This document shows positions 42,603 through 51,181 of a stretch of DNA of 64,000 bases, one piece after another (within the stretch, counting starts at the first letter, position 1; each line of letters opens with the position of its first letter). The notes beneath the pieces are model-generated. The model worked only from the letters and a program-made list of their open reading frames with translations. It was not told the origin of the DNA and did not search any database. Both the position numbers and the translations under genes were made by a program. Source of the DNA: JAYODZ01 sp965662735 (GTDB lineage: Bacteria > Pseudomonadota > Alphaproteobacteria > RS24); contig CBFIIU010000009.1 in the NCBI GenBank assembly GCA_965662735.1, forward strand, positions 1-64,000, written 5' to 3'.

Positions 42603-43139
42603 CTAGTCCATGTTGCGTGTGCGCAAGCGTTGCATTGCGTCGGCCAGCAATTGATATTGAACGCGCAAGAGTAAGTGGCACGCCAGCCCGGCGAGCGTTG
42701 TATACAAGGCGACGGCCATGCCACCGCTCATGGATCGTAAAGCACTTTGTAAATTGCTGGGGTCAAAAGCGGTGAGGTCACGAATTGGCGATAGCATCAG
42801 AATAAAGCCGATAATCGTCCCCAATAGACCGATTTTGAGACACAGATCAGCGGCGAACCAGCCATGCCCCACCCAACGCACCATATCGGCCTCTTGTTGA
42901 GGCGAGGGGGATGCATCACGCTTTTGCGCTTCGCACCAATTCAGCAACCATAGCCAGCGCAGCGTGGCGACGAGCCAGACCACCAAAATCACGTAAGAAA
43001 GATAGCTCCGGTCGCCGGTGAGCAAAACGCTGATCAGCCCTTGATCGTGGATAATATAGGCACCGAAAAAAATCAGCCCTAGTAAGATATACCCTTGAAG
43101 CTGCACCGACCGTTTGGTCTCCCCACCTTGCGACGCCAT
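42603..43139 (-). CDS. MotA/TolQ/ExbB proton channel family protein
   Basis: A 178-residue membrane protein. Four hydrophobic helices are seen; the third carries LKIGLLGTIIGFILML, the core motif of MotA/TolQ/ExbB, and the fourth MSGGMAVALYTTLAGLACHLLL matches the conserved Thr/Gly-rich channel helix. It should form the pentameric ring that powers the single-helix partner encoded next. GGGGAGA precedes the ATG. It is divergent from the sugar-type carrier at 43241. No tonB, tolA, tolB or pal neighbour, so the complex is not Tol or Ton as such. Confidence 0.82.
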   Translation of the reverse strand: MASQGGETKRSVQLQGYILLGLIFFGAYIIHDQGLISVLLTGDRSYLSYVILVVWLVATLRWLWLLNWCEAQKRDASPSPQQEADMVRWVGHGWFAADLCLKIGLLGTIIGFILMLSPIRDLTAFDPSNLQSALRSMSGGMAVALYTTLAGLACHLLLRVQYQLLADAMQRLRTRNMD

Positions 43140-43240
43140 GACGTTCTCCCCACATGCAAAATTTACTATGTATAATCCATATTATAGGGCATGATTTGAC
43201 TTCTCTGTCACAAATTCCTCTTCTGTAAAGTAGGTTTTCA

Positions 43241-44602
43241 TTGTCAATATCTTCCCCGCGCAGCAGTGTTCCATTTTTGACGGTATTTTTGTACTCACTG
43301 CCACCCATTGGCTGTGGTTATATGTTCTGTCTCGTCAATCTTTACATTATGAAATTCTCAACCGATGTGTTGTTAATTGCCCCTGCCGTGATGGGCATGA
43401 TTTTTGGTATTTCTCGGGTGTGGGACGCAATTTCCGATCCCCTTGCCGGCTATCTTTCAGATCGAACTACCAGTCGGTTTGGTCGGCGCCGACCTTGGAT
43501 GTTGGCCAGCACCATCCCGATCGGCTTGTCCTTTTGGATGATCAGTGCGCCCCCAGAGAGCTTAGGGGAGACGGCTTTAATCCTGTGGATGGCGTTTGCG
43601 GTGCTGGCCTTTTACTCCGCCCAAACAATTTTTGTGGTGCCGCACATGTCCTTGGGCGCCGAGTTGACCGACGATTATCATGAAAAAAGCAAGGTGTTTG
43701 CCGGACGTCATGCGGGTTGGATCGCGGGCTATATCTCCGCTTTACTGACCATGTACTGGCTGATCGCGGCTGAGCAGAAGGGCGAGGACCATGTCCGGGC
43801 CTTGGCAGAAAGCCAATCGATTATCGCGGCATTTGTTACAGCGGCAGGACTTTTGATCTGCGTCTATTTTCTGCGTGAACGGCCAGAATTTGCAGGTCGC
43901 GGTGCCAAAAAACCCTGGCGCGCCGTGGGTGATATTTGGCGCAATGAGCATGCGCGTCTGTTATTGGTCGTGACCTTTATTGAAAATATGGGGGGTGCTG
44001 TTATCACCATTCTGACTCTTTATGTGGCGGAATATGTGATTAAAAACCCTCTCATGGCACCGGTGTTTATTCTCAGCTATATGGTGTTCTCGTTTTTGCT
44101 CACTCCTATTTGGGCGCCTCTCGCGCGGCGTATCGGAAAAAAACGACTATGGATTTTTTCTCAGGCAGCCACGGCCGTGACCTTTTTGAGCATGGGGTTC
44201 TTGCAGCCGGGTCAGGAAAATCTCCTGATTTTCCTCTCTGCTGTGGCCGGAACGGTTGGCGGATGCGGGTCGATTATTAACCCATCCATCAAGTCCGATA
44301 TTATTGATTATGATGAATATCTGACGGGCGAGCGAAAAGAAGGAGCCTATTTTGCGGCATGGAATTTTCTTGCGAAATCCGCCTATGGCGTCATGCTGGC
44401 GATAACCGGCGTCGCGCTGGGGTGGTCTGGTTTCGTGCCCAAAGCGGATCAAACCGAGTTGGTCGAAAATACACTTCGGTTCCTTTATGGAGGCGTGCCC
44501 TTTATCGCCTACATGATCGGTGCGTTATTATTGTTCAAATTTAAGTTCAATGAGGCCGAACATGCTGTGGTCAAGGATGCCCTGTTAAAGGCGCGGGCTT
44601 AG
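43241..44602 (+). CDS. GPH-type (glycoside-pentoside-hexuronide) MFS symporter
   Basis: A 453-residue carrier with about twelve helices. The N-terminal FYSLPPIGCGYMFCLVNLYIMKF region, DAISDPLAGYLSDRT and GRRRPWMLAS are typical of the MelB/GPH branch that imports sugars or glycosides with H+ or Na+. It starts with TTG at 43241. It lies next to the methyltransferase/glycosyltransferase genes, so a glycoside or sugar-like substrate is possible. The last residues are a short charged tail. Confidence 0.83.
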   Translation: MSISSPRSSVPFLTVFLYSLPPIGCGYMFCLVNLYIMKFSTDVLLIAPAVMGMIFGISRVWDAISDPLAGYLSDRTTSRFGRRRPWMLASTIPIGLSFWMISAPPESLGETALILWMAFAVLAFYSAQTIFVVPHMSLGAELTDDYHEKSKVFAGRHAGWIAGYISALLTMYWLIAAEQKGEDHVRALAESQSIIAAFVTAAGLLICVYFLRERPEFAGRGAKKPWRAVGDIWRNEHARLLLVVTFIENMGGAVITILTLYVAEYVIKNPLMAPVFILSYMVFSFLLTPIWAPLARRIGKKRLWIFSQAATAVTFLSMGFLQPGQENLLIFLSAVAGTVGGCGSIINPSIKSDIIDYDEYLTGERKEGAYFAAWNFLAKSAYGVMLAITGVALGWSGFVPKADQTELVENTLRFLYGGVPFIAYMIGALLLFKFKFNEAEHAVVKDALLKARA

Positions 44603-44652
44603 TTTCGGATTAGCAGCGGTTTTCGTACAAAAAGGCTGAAGGGGTCTGACTG

Positions 44653-45285
44653 GTGATAGACTTGCCCATCGATATACACATCGATTTACCCATCGACATT
44701 GATCAGGTGAAAGGTTTTTTAGACCCCCGTGAGGGCGCCCTTTTGCATGATCTCGCATTGCAACAGGTGCGCCATGGGCTTGTCGTTGAAATCGGAAGCT
44801 ATTGCGGAAAGTCGACGGTTTATTTGGGGGCAGCCTGTCAAAAAGCGGGCGGTTTAATGATTGCCGTGGATCATCATCGCGGATCTGAGGAGAACCAGCC
44901 GGGGCAAGAGTATTTTGATCCCGATCTCTTGGATGGCTCGGGCATGAGCTCGCTCTCGGCTTTTCGTGACACCCTTCGTGTAGCGGGACTAGAAGACACC
45001 GTCATTCCGATTGTTGCGCCCTCCGACTTGGCCGCGCAGATTATTCATCAACCTCTGGCGATGGTTTTCATTGATGGTGGGCACTCAATGCCAGCGGCAT
45101 TAACCGACTATCGAAGATGGGCGCCCAAACTGAGCTGTGGGGGTATTTTGGCAATCCATGATGTTTTTCCAAACATTAAGGATGGCGGACGCCCGCCGCA
45201 TGAGATCTATAAGATGGCGCTGCATTCGGGTCTGTTCGTTGAACAAGCCGGTGTAAAATCATTGCGAATTTTGCGCCGATTATAA
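44653..45285 (+). CDS. Class I SAM-dependent methyltransferase (Methyltransf_24-like)
   Basis: A 210-residue protein starting at GTG 44653 (AAGGGG upstream). Motif I EIGSYCGKSTVYLGAA is at about 54-69 and the acidic loop VFIDGGHS at about 138-145, as in CmcI-like and Methyltransf_24 enzymes. These methylate sugars or small hydroxyl groups. A repeated LPIDIHIDLPIDID run at the N-terminus reflects a near-duplicated DNA stretch. It converges on the toroid-protein gene and probably belongs with that glycan module. Confidence 0.83.
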   Translation: MIDLPIDIHIDLPIDIDQVKGFLDPREGALLHDLALQQVRHGLVVEIGSYCGKSTVYLGAACQKAGGLMIAVDHHRGSEENQPGQEYFDPDLLDGSGMSSLSAFRDTLRVAGLEDTVIPIVAPSDLAAQIIHQPLAMVFIDGGHSMPAALTDYRRWAPKLSCGGILAIHDVFPNIKDGGRPPHEIYKMALHSGLFVEQAGVKSLRILRRL

Positions 45286-45303
45286 TCGGCTGCGCTTTGT
45301 TCG

Positions 45304-46392
45304 CTAGAGCGCCTGTACGAAGTCGCGCGTAAAAATTGGGTTGGCCGGCGTAAGTTGCGCGACGGCATCGATCGCAAGAATAACTGCGCCTGCAGTCCAA
45401 GGTGGGCACTCAACGGGCCAAAACACATTATGTTGGGTTTGTTTTCCCATCCAATAAGCGCCCTGATCGGTACGAAACTGATGCAACCAGCGGACATGCT
45501 CGCGGGCGCGATCCATGTCTCCTTGCGCCACCAAAGCGAGGGCCAGTTCGGCACTTTCTGCAGTGGTCACCCAAGGTTCGTCGGAGACACAGCGGCACCC
45601 CAAGCCCTCTTCAACAAATACATCCCATTTGCCTTCAAGTCGCTTGTTTCCCTCCTCAATCGAGAGCGCACCCGATAGAACCGGATAATACCAGTCCATT
45701 GAAAACCGTCCTTTGCTCTCCCATTGTCGATCAAATCGTTCGGGGTGGTGTGCCAAGGCTGTTCCCAAGCGTTGATGGGCGTCGCGCCAAGGATCGCACC
45801 CCATATCGGAAATCTCTGCCAGCGCAATCGCGCAGCCAAGGCTCTTAAAAATAGCGCTGTTGCCCGCCAATAAGGCGTCGTCTTCCGGCGTCTGAGGGTC
45901 TGGCGCCGTCCATCGAACATCGCCATGCTCACTTTGCAAGGACAGCACAAAATTAATGGCGCGCGTGACGACGGGCATCGCTTCTTTCAAAAATGCACCA
46001 TCGCGCCGTAAGGTCCAATAATGCAGGCATGCCAGCGCACAATAAGAGATGAAATTTGTATCGCGAATTTTTTGCCCGGTTTCCATCGATTGGCGCGAAA
46101 AGGTTTGTAACGTTTCATCAATGGGCACGGCGCTGCCGAGCTCGCCCCACCATGATCCATCATCATGCTGTTTTTTAAACAGATACTGATAGGCTCGGTC
46201 CGCAGCGTCTGAGGCCCCACAAATATTCAAAGCCATCGCAGCTTCGAGGTGGTTCCATGGATCAAACACACCACGCTCGAACCAGGGTATGGCGCCATCG
46301 GCGTCTTGCACCGCCAAGATGCGCGCGACAGCGCCATCTAAATAGCCGGCGGGCAAGGCCTCATGGTTTTCGAAACGCGGCGAACCCATCAT
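45304..46392 (-). CDS. Alpha/alpha-toroid protein (prenyltransferase/squalene-oxidase-like repeat)
   Basis: About 361 residues (two adjacent ATG starts, 46392 and 46389). Repeated helical pairs with QW-like segments (RILAVQDADGAIPWF, LFKKQHDDGSWWGE, NFVLSLQSEHGDVRW, RFRTDQGAYW-like) fit the toroid fold of terpenoid cyclases, prenyltransferase beta subunits and some glycoside hydrolases. The DxDD acid of squalene-hopene cyclase is not evident, so a cyclase reaction cannot be assumed. Its start overlaps the methyltransferase stop, and it follows the GT4 gene in the same operon. Annotated elsewhere simply as prenyltransferase; true role unknown. Confidence 0.7.
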   Translation of the reverse strand: MMGSPRFENHEALPAGYLDGAVARILAVQDADGAIPWFERGVFDPWNHLEAAMALNICGASDAADRAYQYLFKKQHDDGSWWGELGSAVPIDETLQTFSRQSMETGQKIRDTNFISYCALACLHYWTLRRDGAFLKEAMPVVTRAINFVLSLQSEHGDVRWTAPDPQTPEDDALLAGNSAIFKSLGCAIALAEISDMGCDPWRDAHQRLGTALAHHPERFDRQWESKGRFSMDWYYPVLSGALSIEEGNKRLEGKWDVFVEEGLGCRCVSDEPWVTTAESAELALALVAQGDMDRAREHVRWLHQFRTDQGAYWMGKQTQHNVFWPVECPPWTAGAVILAIDAVAQLTPANPIFTRDFVQAL

Positions 46393-47120
46393 GCCGGTGT
46401 CGCCATGGGCTTATCAAAATACAAGACGGCGGATTTTCCCATGATCGGGTCTGCTAATCGCGATATGACGCGAAGCCATGCGGGATTATGAAGAATTTCG
46501 AGAACCAGCAGGCGATGGTATAGACGAACCAGCGGGTGCTGATCGCGCTTCACCCCAACCCAGCATTTGAGCCACCAATAGGGGCTATGCAGGCCATGCG
46601 CGTGGTGCTTCCCCTTATATTGAAAACCCGTGGCTTCGGTTGCCTGGCGCAGATCCTCACGCTTAAAAATACGCACATGGCCGCCCGGCTCATTATGATA
46701 ATCATCCGAGAGCCACCAGCAGATCCGTTCAGGCCAGGCGCGCGGCACCGATAAACCAATCCGGCCCCCGGGTTTTACAACGCGCCAAATTTCTCTGAGC
46801 GCTGCTTCATAATCGGGAATATGCTCAAGAACCTCTGAACAAATGACGCGGTCAAATGTGTGATCGGGAAAGGGCAAGCGGGTCGCGTCGCCAACGCTCA
46901 GCGAATAGCGACGGGCTTGGCCAATTTGGGGTTCTAAATCGGGCGCTTCGGCAAATCCTTGCCGCGTGACATCGACATCGGCAAGATCAAGATCGAGGCC
47001 GACGGCATAGCAGCGGCGATGATAATAAACGGCATGCATGTGCCGACCTCGCCCGCACCCCAAATCCAATATGGTGTGGCCATCTTCTAATCCGAGGCGG
47101 TCGAGATCAATGGTTTTCAT
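46389..47120 (-). CDS. Class I SAM-dependent methyltransferase
   Basis: A 243-residue Methyltransf_11-type enzyme: motif I ILDLGCGRGRHMHAV (about 17-31), then LPFPDHTFDRVICSEVLEHIPD (motifs II-III, about 78-99). It would methylate a small molecule, sugar or lipid head group. Start and stop overlap its neighbours by four bases each, so it is translationally coupled between the GT4 and toroid genes. Confidence 0.85.
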   Translation of the reverse strand: MKTIDLDRLGLEDGHTILDLGCGRGRHMHAVYYHRRCYAVGLDLDLADVDVTRQGFAEAPDLEPQIGQARRYSLSVGDATRLPFPDHTFDRVICSEVLEHIPDYEAALREIWRVVKPGGRIGLSVPRAWPERICWWLSDDYHNEPGGHVRIFKREDLRQATEATGFQYKGKHHAHGLHSPYWWLKCWVGVKRDQHPLVRLYHRLLVLEILHNPAWLRVISRLADPIMGKSAVLYFDKPMATPA

Positions 47121-48517
47121 TGAGCCGAATGCGTTGATTGGGGTGAAGTGGCGAACCGATCAATCGTCGCCCGATACATGTCGACCACCTCAATCGCAGT
47201 GCGCTCCCATGTAAAGTGATCGAGAATATGTTTGCGCGCCGGTTTCGCCATGGCAGCGCGCCGCTCCGGGTTGCGCAGAAGGTCATCAATCGCTTGCGCG
47301 AGGGCTTCAGGGTTCGAATGGGGAACAATGATCCCTGCATTACCAACCACCTCGGGCAAAGAGCCGCCATTCGTCGCCACAACGGGCATTCCACAAGCAA
47401 GCGCTTCACCGGCTGGAAAACCGAAGCCTTCATATACGGAGGGCGACACAGCAATGGTCGATTCTGCATAGAGGTCGCGAATATTCTCAAAACTCAAATC
47501 AGACACGAATTTCACGCGGTCCAGCAGGCCCCGCATTTTTAATTCGCGTTTCGTTTGTCCTTCGCGCAGGCGACCAACAATCAGCAACTCTAAATCTGGA
47601 TGATCGCGCAATAATTGGTCATAGGCGCGGATCAGGTAAATCAGGCCCTTAAGGGGTACGTCGGCGCTGGCAGTTGTAATGAGCTGATTGGTTTTGCGCT
47701 TGATGCGGGGGCAAGGCTTAAAGGTGTGATGGTCGATCCCGTGATAAATGCGCTGCATTTTGGCGGGGTCAATTCCGAAATCTGTCTCAACATCGCGCCG
47801 CGTGCTGTCGGACACCACAATTAACGGATCGAGCTCACGTGCAACCTTCATTTGCATATTCAAAAAGGAGTACCATCGCCATTTTAAAAACTTCATCCAC
47901 GGTGAGCCAGCATGCTCAATATCAATTCGACGATCACGCGTGATCGGATGATGGACCGTGCCGACGACCGGCAATCCCAAATCGCGCACACGGAGCATGC
48001 CATAAGATAATGTCTGATTATCATGCATGATGTCATAATCCGCGATTTTGTCTTTCATATAGTTGAAGAGACGCTCGCCAAATGTATAGGGCTCGGGGAA
48101 ACCGCCCCAATTATGGCTCCACCACTCAAACCGGTCGATCGGATCGCGTAAAATGTCGCGCGACAGGCAGCGAATGGGGTTGCTGCGGGCGTACATATCG
48201 AGTGAGGGAAGTTTGATCAGCCCAACCCGGGGGTCGAGATCGGGATAGGGCGGGCCTGAAATGACGTCCACATGGTGCCCCAGATCAACAATCGCTTTAG
48301 TAATGAGCCGCATATAAATGCCTTGGCCGCCGGTCAGCGGATGGCTGCGATAGCTTGGCATTAAAATGCGCAAGGGTTTATCCGACGTACCACGCGAATG
48401 CGTGCGCCGTTTGCCTGCGGCGGGATTCGCCGAACCTGACGAGGTGCTTGATTTGCTTTGAGTAACACGTGTTCGACGCGTCTTAGAGGCGCGCGAAATG
48501 GGTTTTAATTGGTTCAT
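47117..48517 (-). CDS. GT4-family glycosyltransferase
   Basis: A 466-residue GT-B enzyme. An N-terminal basic Ser/Arg tail of about 48 residues precedes LRILMPSYRSHPLTGGQGIYMR, the usual GT4 start with a glycine loop. The C-terminal donor site has SPSVYEGFGFPAGEALACGMPVVA (ExxxxxxxE retaining motif). It transfers a sugar from a nucleotide donor to an unknown acceptor, possibly a lipid or cell-surface glycan. First gene of a GT4-methyltransferase-toroid operon. GAAGGG precedes the ATG. Confidence 0.88.
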   Translation of the reverse strand: MNQLKPISRASKTRRTRVTQSKSSTSSGSANPAAGKRRTHSRGTSDKPLRILMPSYRSHPLTGGQGIYMRLITKAIVDLGHHVDVISGPPYPDLDPRVGLIKLPSLDMYARSNPIRCLSRDILRDPIDRFEWWSHNWGGFPEPYTFGERLFNYMKDKIADYDIMHDNQTLSYGMLRVRDLGLPVVGTVHHPITRDRRIDIEHAGSPWMKFLKWRWYSFLNMQMKVARELDPLIVVSDSTRRDVETDFGIDPAKMQRIYHGIDHHTFKPCPRIKRKTNQLITTASADVPLKGLIYLIRAYDQLLRDHPDLELLIVGRLREGQTKRELKMRGLLDRVKFVSDLSFENIRDLYAESTIAVSPSVYEGFGFPAGEALACGMPVVATNGGSLPEVVGNAGIIVPHSNPEALAQAIDDLLRNPERRAAMAKPARKHILDHFTWERTAIEVVDMYRATIDRFATSPQSTHSAQ

Positions 48518-48590
48518 ACGCCCTTCTCGACTTTTTCAAAGTTGCCGGACTATAGGCTGATTATGGTGTTTGGCTCAACCCAAGGGCCGA

Positions 48591-49565
48591 TTACATGACA
48601 AAACGTCGCGTGAGCCAGTCGATCATCAGCGCATTTAATTCGGCGGGCTTTTCATTTTGCGTCCAGTGTCCGCAGTTTGGGATGATATGCTTTTCCAAAT
48701 CGTCGACATATTTCCCCATTCCCTCGGCCATGCTGGGTGGTAAAAAGCTATCGTTTTCAGCAGAAATCATCAGGCTGGGCATGCTGACTTTTTGTCCGAA
48801 GGACGCACTCAGCTCCCAATTGCGCGAAAAATTCCGATACCAGTTGATCGGCCCCCGAAAACCAGATTGGGTATAGGCTTCCTCGTAAACGGCGAAATCA
48901 GCGGCACTGAGCAGGGGCGTGCCTGGCCATGTTGCCTCGTCGAGGTCGAGAATGTTTAAAAGCTCGAAGTGCGACCAAGGCCGCTCGGTTTGCGGGCCTG
49001 CGCCGGTGCGATAGAAACAGTGTAAAGCCCGTGCAATATCGGCGTCCAATTTGGCTTCGGCAATGCCATATTTTTGAAACGCGACAATATACATGTCGTC
49101 CCCGAGCGCCGCGCGGAAGGCGTCGATGGGGTCCAGCGTCAGGCGCGGGATAAACGGGGTGTTGACCCCGATCAGCCCCGCAATGCGTTCGGGGTAATAG
49201 AAGGGTAATTGCCACATCATAATGCCGCCCCAATCATGGCCTGCAAAGACAGCTTTCTCGAGACCGAGGGCATCCAGCAAATGGGCCATGTCGCCGCATA
49301 AATGCGGCATGTCGTATAGGGCAACGCCGTCAGCGGTTTGGGGGTCATTATGGGGTCGGCCTGTTTTCCCGAAACCGCGCTGGTCGGGCGCAATCACATG
49401 AAAGCCCGCTGCCGCAATTTCTGGCAAAATATATCGCCAGCTATAGGCAATTTCTGGAAAGCCGTGGCACAGAATAATTGAAGGTCTCGATGGGTTTGGG
49501 GTTCCGGCCTCCCAATAGGCCATGGTGAGATCGGGAAGCTCAATATATTTCTCTTCTGGCCACAT
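48591..49565 (-). CDS. Alpha/beta hydrolase, epoxide-hydrolase-like
   Basis: A 324-residue hydrolase with epoxide-hydrolase signatures: LCHGFPEIAYSWRYI (oxyanion HGxP), AGHDWGGIMMW (nucleophile Asp, about 106-116) and PNCGHWTQNEKP (catalytic His). It opens epoxides to diols, or is a haloalkane-dehalogenase relative. AAAGGAG precedes the ATG. It lies 74 bases beyond the GT4 start on the same strand, and follows the epimerase by 46 bases. Confidence 0.87.
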   Translation of the reverse strand: MWPEEKYIELPDLTMAYWEAGTPNPSRPSIILCHGFPEIAYSWRYILPEIAAAGFHVIAPDQRGFGKTGRPHNDPQTADGVALYDMPHLCGDMAHLLDALGLEKAVFAGHDWGGIMMWQLPFYYPERIAGLIGVNTPFIPRLTLDPIDAFRAALGDDMYIVAFQKYGIAEAKLDADIARALHCFYRTGAGPQTERPWSHFELLNILDLDEATWPGTPLLSAADFAVYEEAYTQSGFRGPINWYRNFSRNWELSASFGQKVSMPSLMISAENDSFLPPSMAEGMGKYVDDLEKHIIPNCGHWTQNEKPAELNALMIDWLTRRFVM

Positions 49566-49610
49566 GATTTACTCCTTTATGATCCGACGGGTAATATGTC
49601 GAGCAATAGA

Positions 49611-50597
49611 CTAGCCCCATAAACCGGATGGGACCGGCGCTATGAGACTGTTGTCAATGGTCAGTTCAGGCGACACATCCTCGGCGAGCAATAGCGACCC
49701 GTCAAGATCAACGAGATCCGCATATTGCGCCAGAATGCAGGCGGGAGCCATGGCAAGCGAGCTGGCCACCATGCACCCCACCATAATTTTAAGTTGGGCC
49801 TGCTGCGCAAGTTCCACCATGGCTAGGGCTTCAGTCAGACCACCAGCTTTGTCGAGCTTAATATTAATCCATCGATAAGCTGCATTGAGGCTGGCCAGGT
49901 CATGGCGATCATGCAAGCTTTCATCGGCACAAAAAGGTAAATCGATATCCTCTAATTCAGCATCTAAAGACGAAGCGAGGGGTTGCTCAATCAGTTCAGG
50001 GGCCAGAGCGTGCAAGGCCGCCGCATGGATCCGTAATTCCTTGGCTGACCAGGCCTCATTGGCATCAATGATCAATCGGTGTTCGGGTAAAACGGCGCGA
50101 ATGGCCTCGAGCCGATCAATATCGGCGGCGAGACCCTCTGGCGCACCACATTTCACTTTAATGAGCGGATGATGCGCGAGCTGGCGTGCGGCTTGCGCCA
50201 TTTTGCCGGCCGTATCAAGAGAGAGGGTCACAGCGGTAAGTAAAGGCTTGGGCGGTGTCATGCTCAGGAGATCATAAATGGACTTGCCTTCTTGTTTGCA
50301 TGTCAGGTCCCATAAGGCGCAATCAATGGCATTGCGCGCGGCTCCGGGGTAGAGCGCGGATTGAAGCGCGTCGCGATCGAGCCCATTTTTGATCATTGGT
50401 ATCAATTGTTCGATACTGGCGGAGACGGTCTCGATGCTCTCTCCATATCGGGCATAAGGAACGCACTCGCCGCGGCCGGTGAACCCCTTTTCCGTTATGG
50501 TGACGCTAATGGTCTCTGCTTGGGTTTTAACCCCGCGCGAAATTCGAAAGGGGGCTTTGAGGGGCCAAGCATGGGTGCAAATGGTGACGTCGCGCAT
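49611..50597 (-). CDS. Dipeptide epimerase (L-Ala-D/L-Glu epimerase-like), enolase superfamily
   Basis: A 328-residue enolase-superfamily protein of the muconate-lactonising/dipeptide-epimerase group. Catalytic KxK in IKVKCGA, metal ligands in IDANEAW, LIEQPL and CADESL, and the second-base Lys in INIKLDKAGG. It probably epimerises L-Ala-D-Glu from murein recycling to L-Ala-L-Glu. Its promoter region on the coding-strand side holds the 12-bp repeat array (50617-50736). N-terminus begins at DVTICTHAWPLKAPFRISRG, in line with the family. Confidence 0.85.
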   Translation of the reverse strand: MRDVTICTHAWPLKAPFRISRGVKTQAETISVTITEKGFTGRGECVPYARYGESIETVSASIEQLIPMIKNGLDRDALQSALYPGAARNAIDCALWDLTCKQEGKSIYDLLSMTPPKPLLTAVTLSLDTAGKMAQAARQLAHHPLIKVKCGAPEGLAADIDRLEAIRAVLPEHRLIIDANEAWSAKELRIHAAALHALAPELIEQPLASSLDAELEDIDLPFCADESLHDRHDLASLNAAYRWINIKLDKAGGLTEALAMVELAQQAQLKIMVGCMVASSLAMAPACILAQYADLVDLDGSLLLAEDVSPELTIDNSLIAPVPSGLWG

Positions 50598-50616
50598 ATG
50601 TGTTGGGTCCAGAAGG

Positions 50617-50736
50617 TTTAAGCACAGGTTTCAGAACAGGTTTCAGTGTGGTGTTAAGGATTGGTTTAAGCATCTGTCTAAGCATCTGTCTAAGCATCTG
50701 TCTAAGCGTCTGCCTAAGCGTCTGCCTAAGCAGGGG
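50617..50736. repeat. Array of ten imperfect 12-bp repeats
   Basis: Ten back-to-back 12-bp units starting with TTTAAGCACAGG and ending CCTAAGCAGGGG. Units 5-7 are TTTAAGCATCTG or TCTAAGCATCTG; units 8-9 are (T/C)CTAAGCGTCTG; units 2-4 are diverged. The array begins 20 bases before the epimerase start and ends 125 bases before the ferredoxin start, so it fills the divergent promoter region. It has no spacers and is not a CRISPR. Confidence 0.9.
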
Positions 50737-50860
50737 GGCGAAACTTATTAGAAGCAAATACCAAGCGTCATTTTAGCACAGTTCGCTCGATCATGCTGGG
50801 TTGCCGGAAATCGTTTTTTGCGTATAGTGAGCCTACAAATTGATAAAGATGGAGCTGTGC

Positions 50861-51181
50861 ATGGCAAAGATTACCTATGTTGAGCATAACGGTACAGAAC
50901 ATTCCCATGAGGGGGAAGTGGGCATGACCGTCATGGAAGTGGCGATTAAAAACTCTGTTCCAGGTATTGATGCAGATTGTGGTGGAGCGTGTGCATGTGC
51001 GACGTGCCACGTATATGTGCGCCCTGAGTGGTCGGATAAAGTTGGGAAGCCCGAGCAAATGGAAGAAGATATGCTGGACTTCGCCTTTGACGTTCGCGAG
51101 ACAAGCCGTCTTTCTTGCCAAATCAAAGTTTCAGATGCGCTCGATGGCTTGGTCGTCGACTTGCCTGAAAAACAATTTTAA
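50861..51181 (+). CDS. 2Fe-2S ferredoxin (adrenodoxin type)
   Basis: A 106-residue ferredoxin from ATG 50861 (GGAG upstream). The cluster cysteines are in DCGGACACATC (three ligands in the Cx5Cx2C spacing) and LSCQIK. This class feeds P450s or supports iron-sulfur assembly and partners with NADH- or NADPH-ferredoxin reductases; candidates in the window are the proteins at 8401 and 51677. It overlaps the chorismate mutase gene end by four bases on opposite strands. Confidence 0.93.
   Translation: MAKITYVEHNGTEHSHEGEVGMTVMEVAIKNSVPGIDADCGGACACATCHVYVRPEWSDKVGKPEQMEEDMLDFAFDVRETSRLSCQIKVSDALDGLVVDLPEKQF

Noticed and set aside
45304..46392. Squalene-hopene cyclase
   Set aside because: QW-like repeats suggest the fold, but the length is half that of a hopene cyclase and no DxDD motif is evident.
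50617..50736. CRISPR array
   Set aside because: Units are 12 bp with no spacers and no cas genes are in the window.
50527..50757. Leu/Arg-rich frame with a four-residue period across the repeat array
   Set aside because: It follows from the 12-bp repeats, runs into the epimerase start in another frame, and has no ribosome site.
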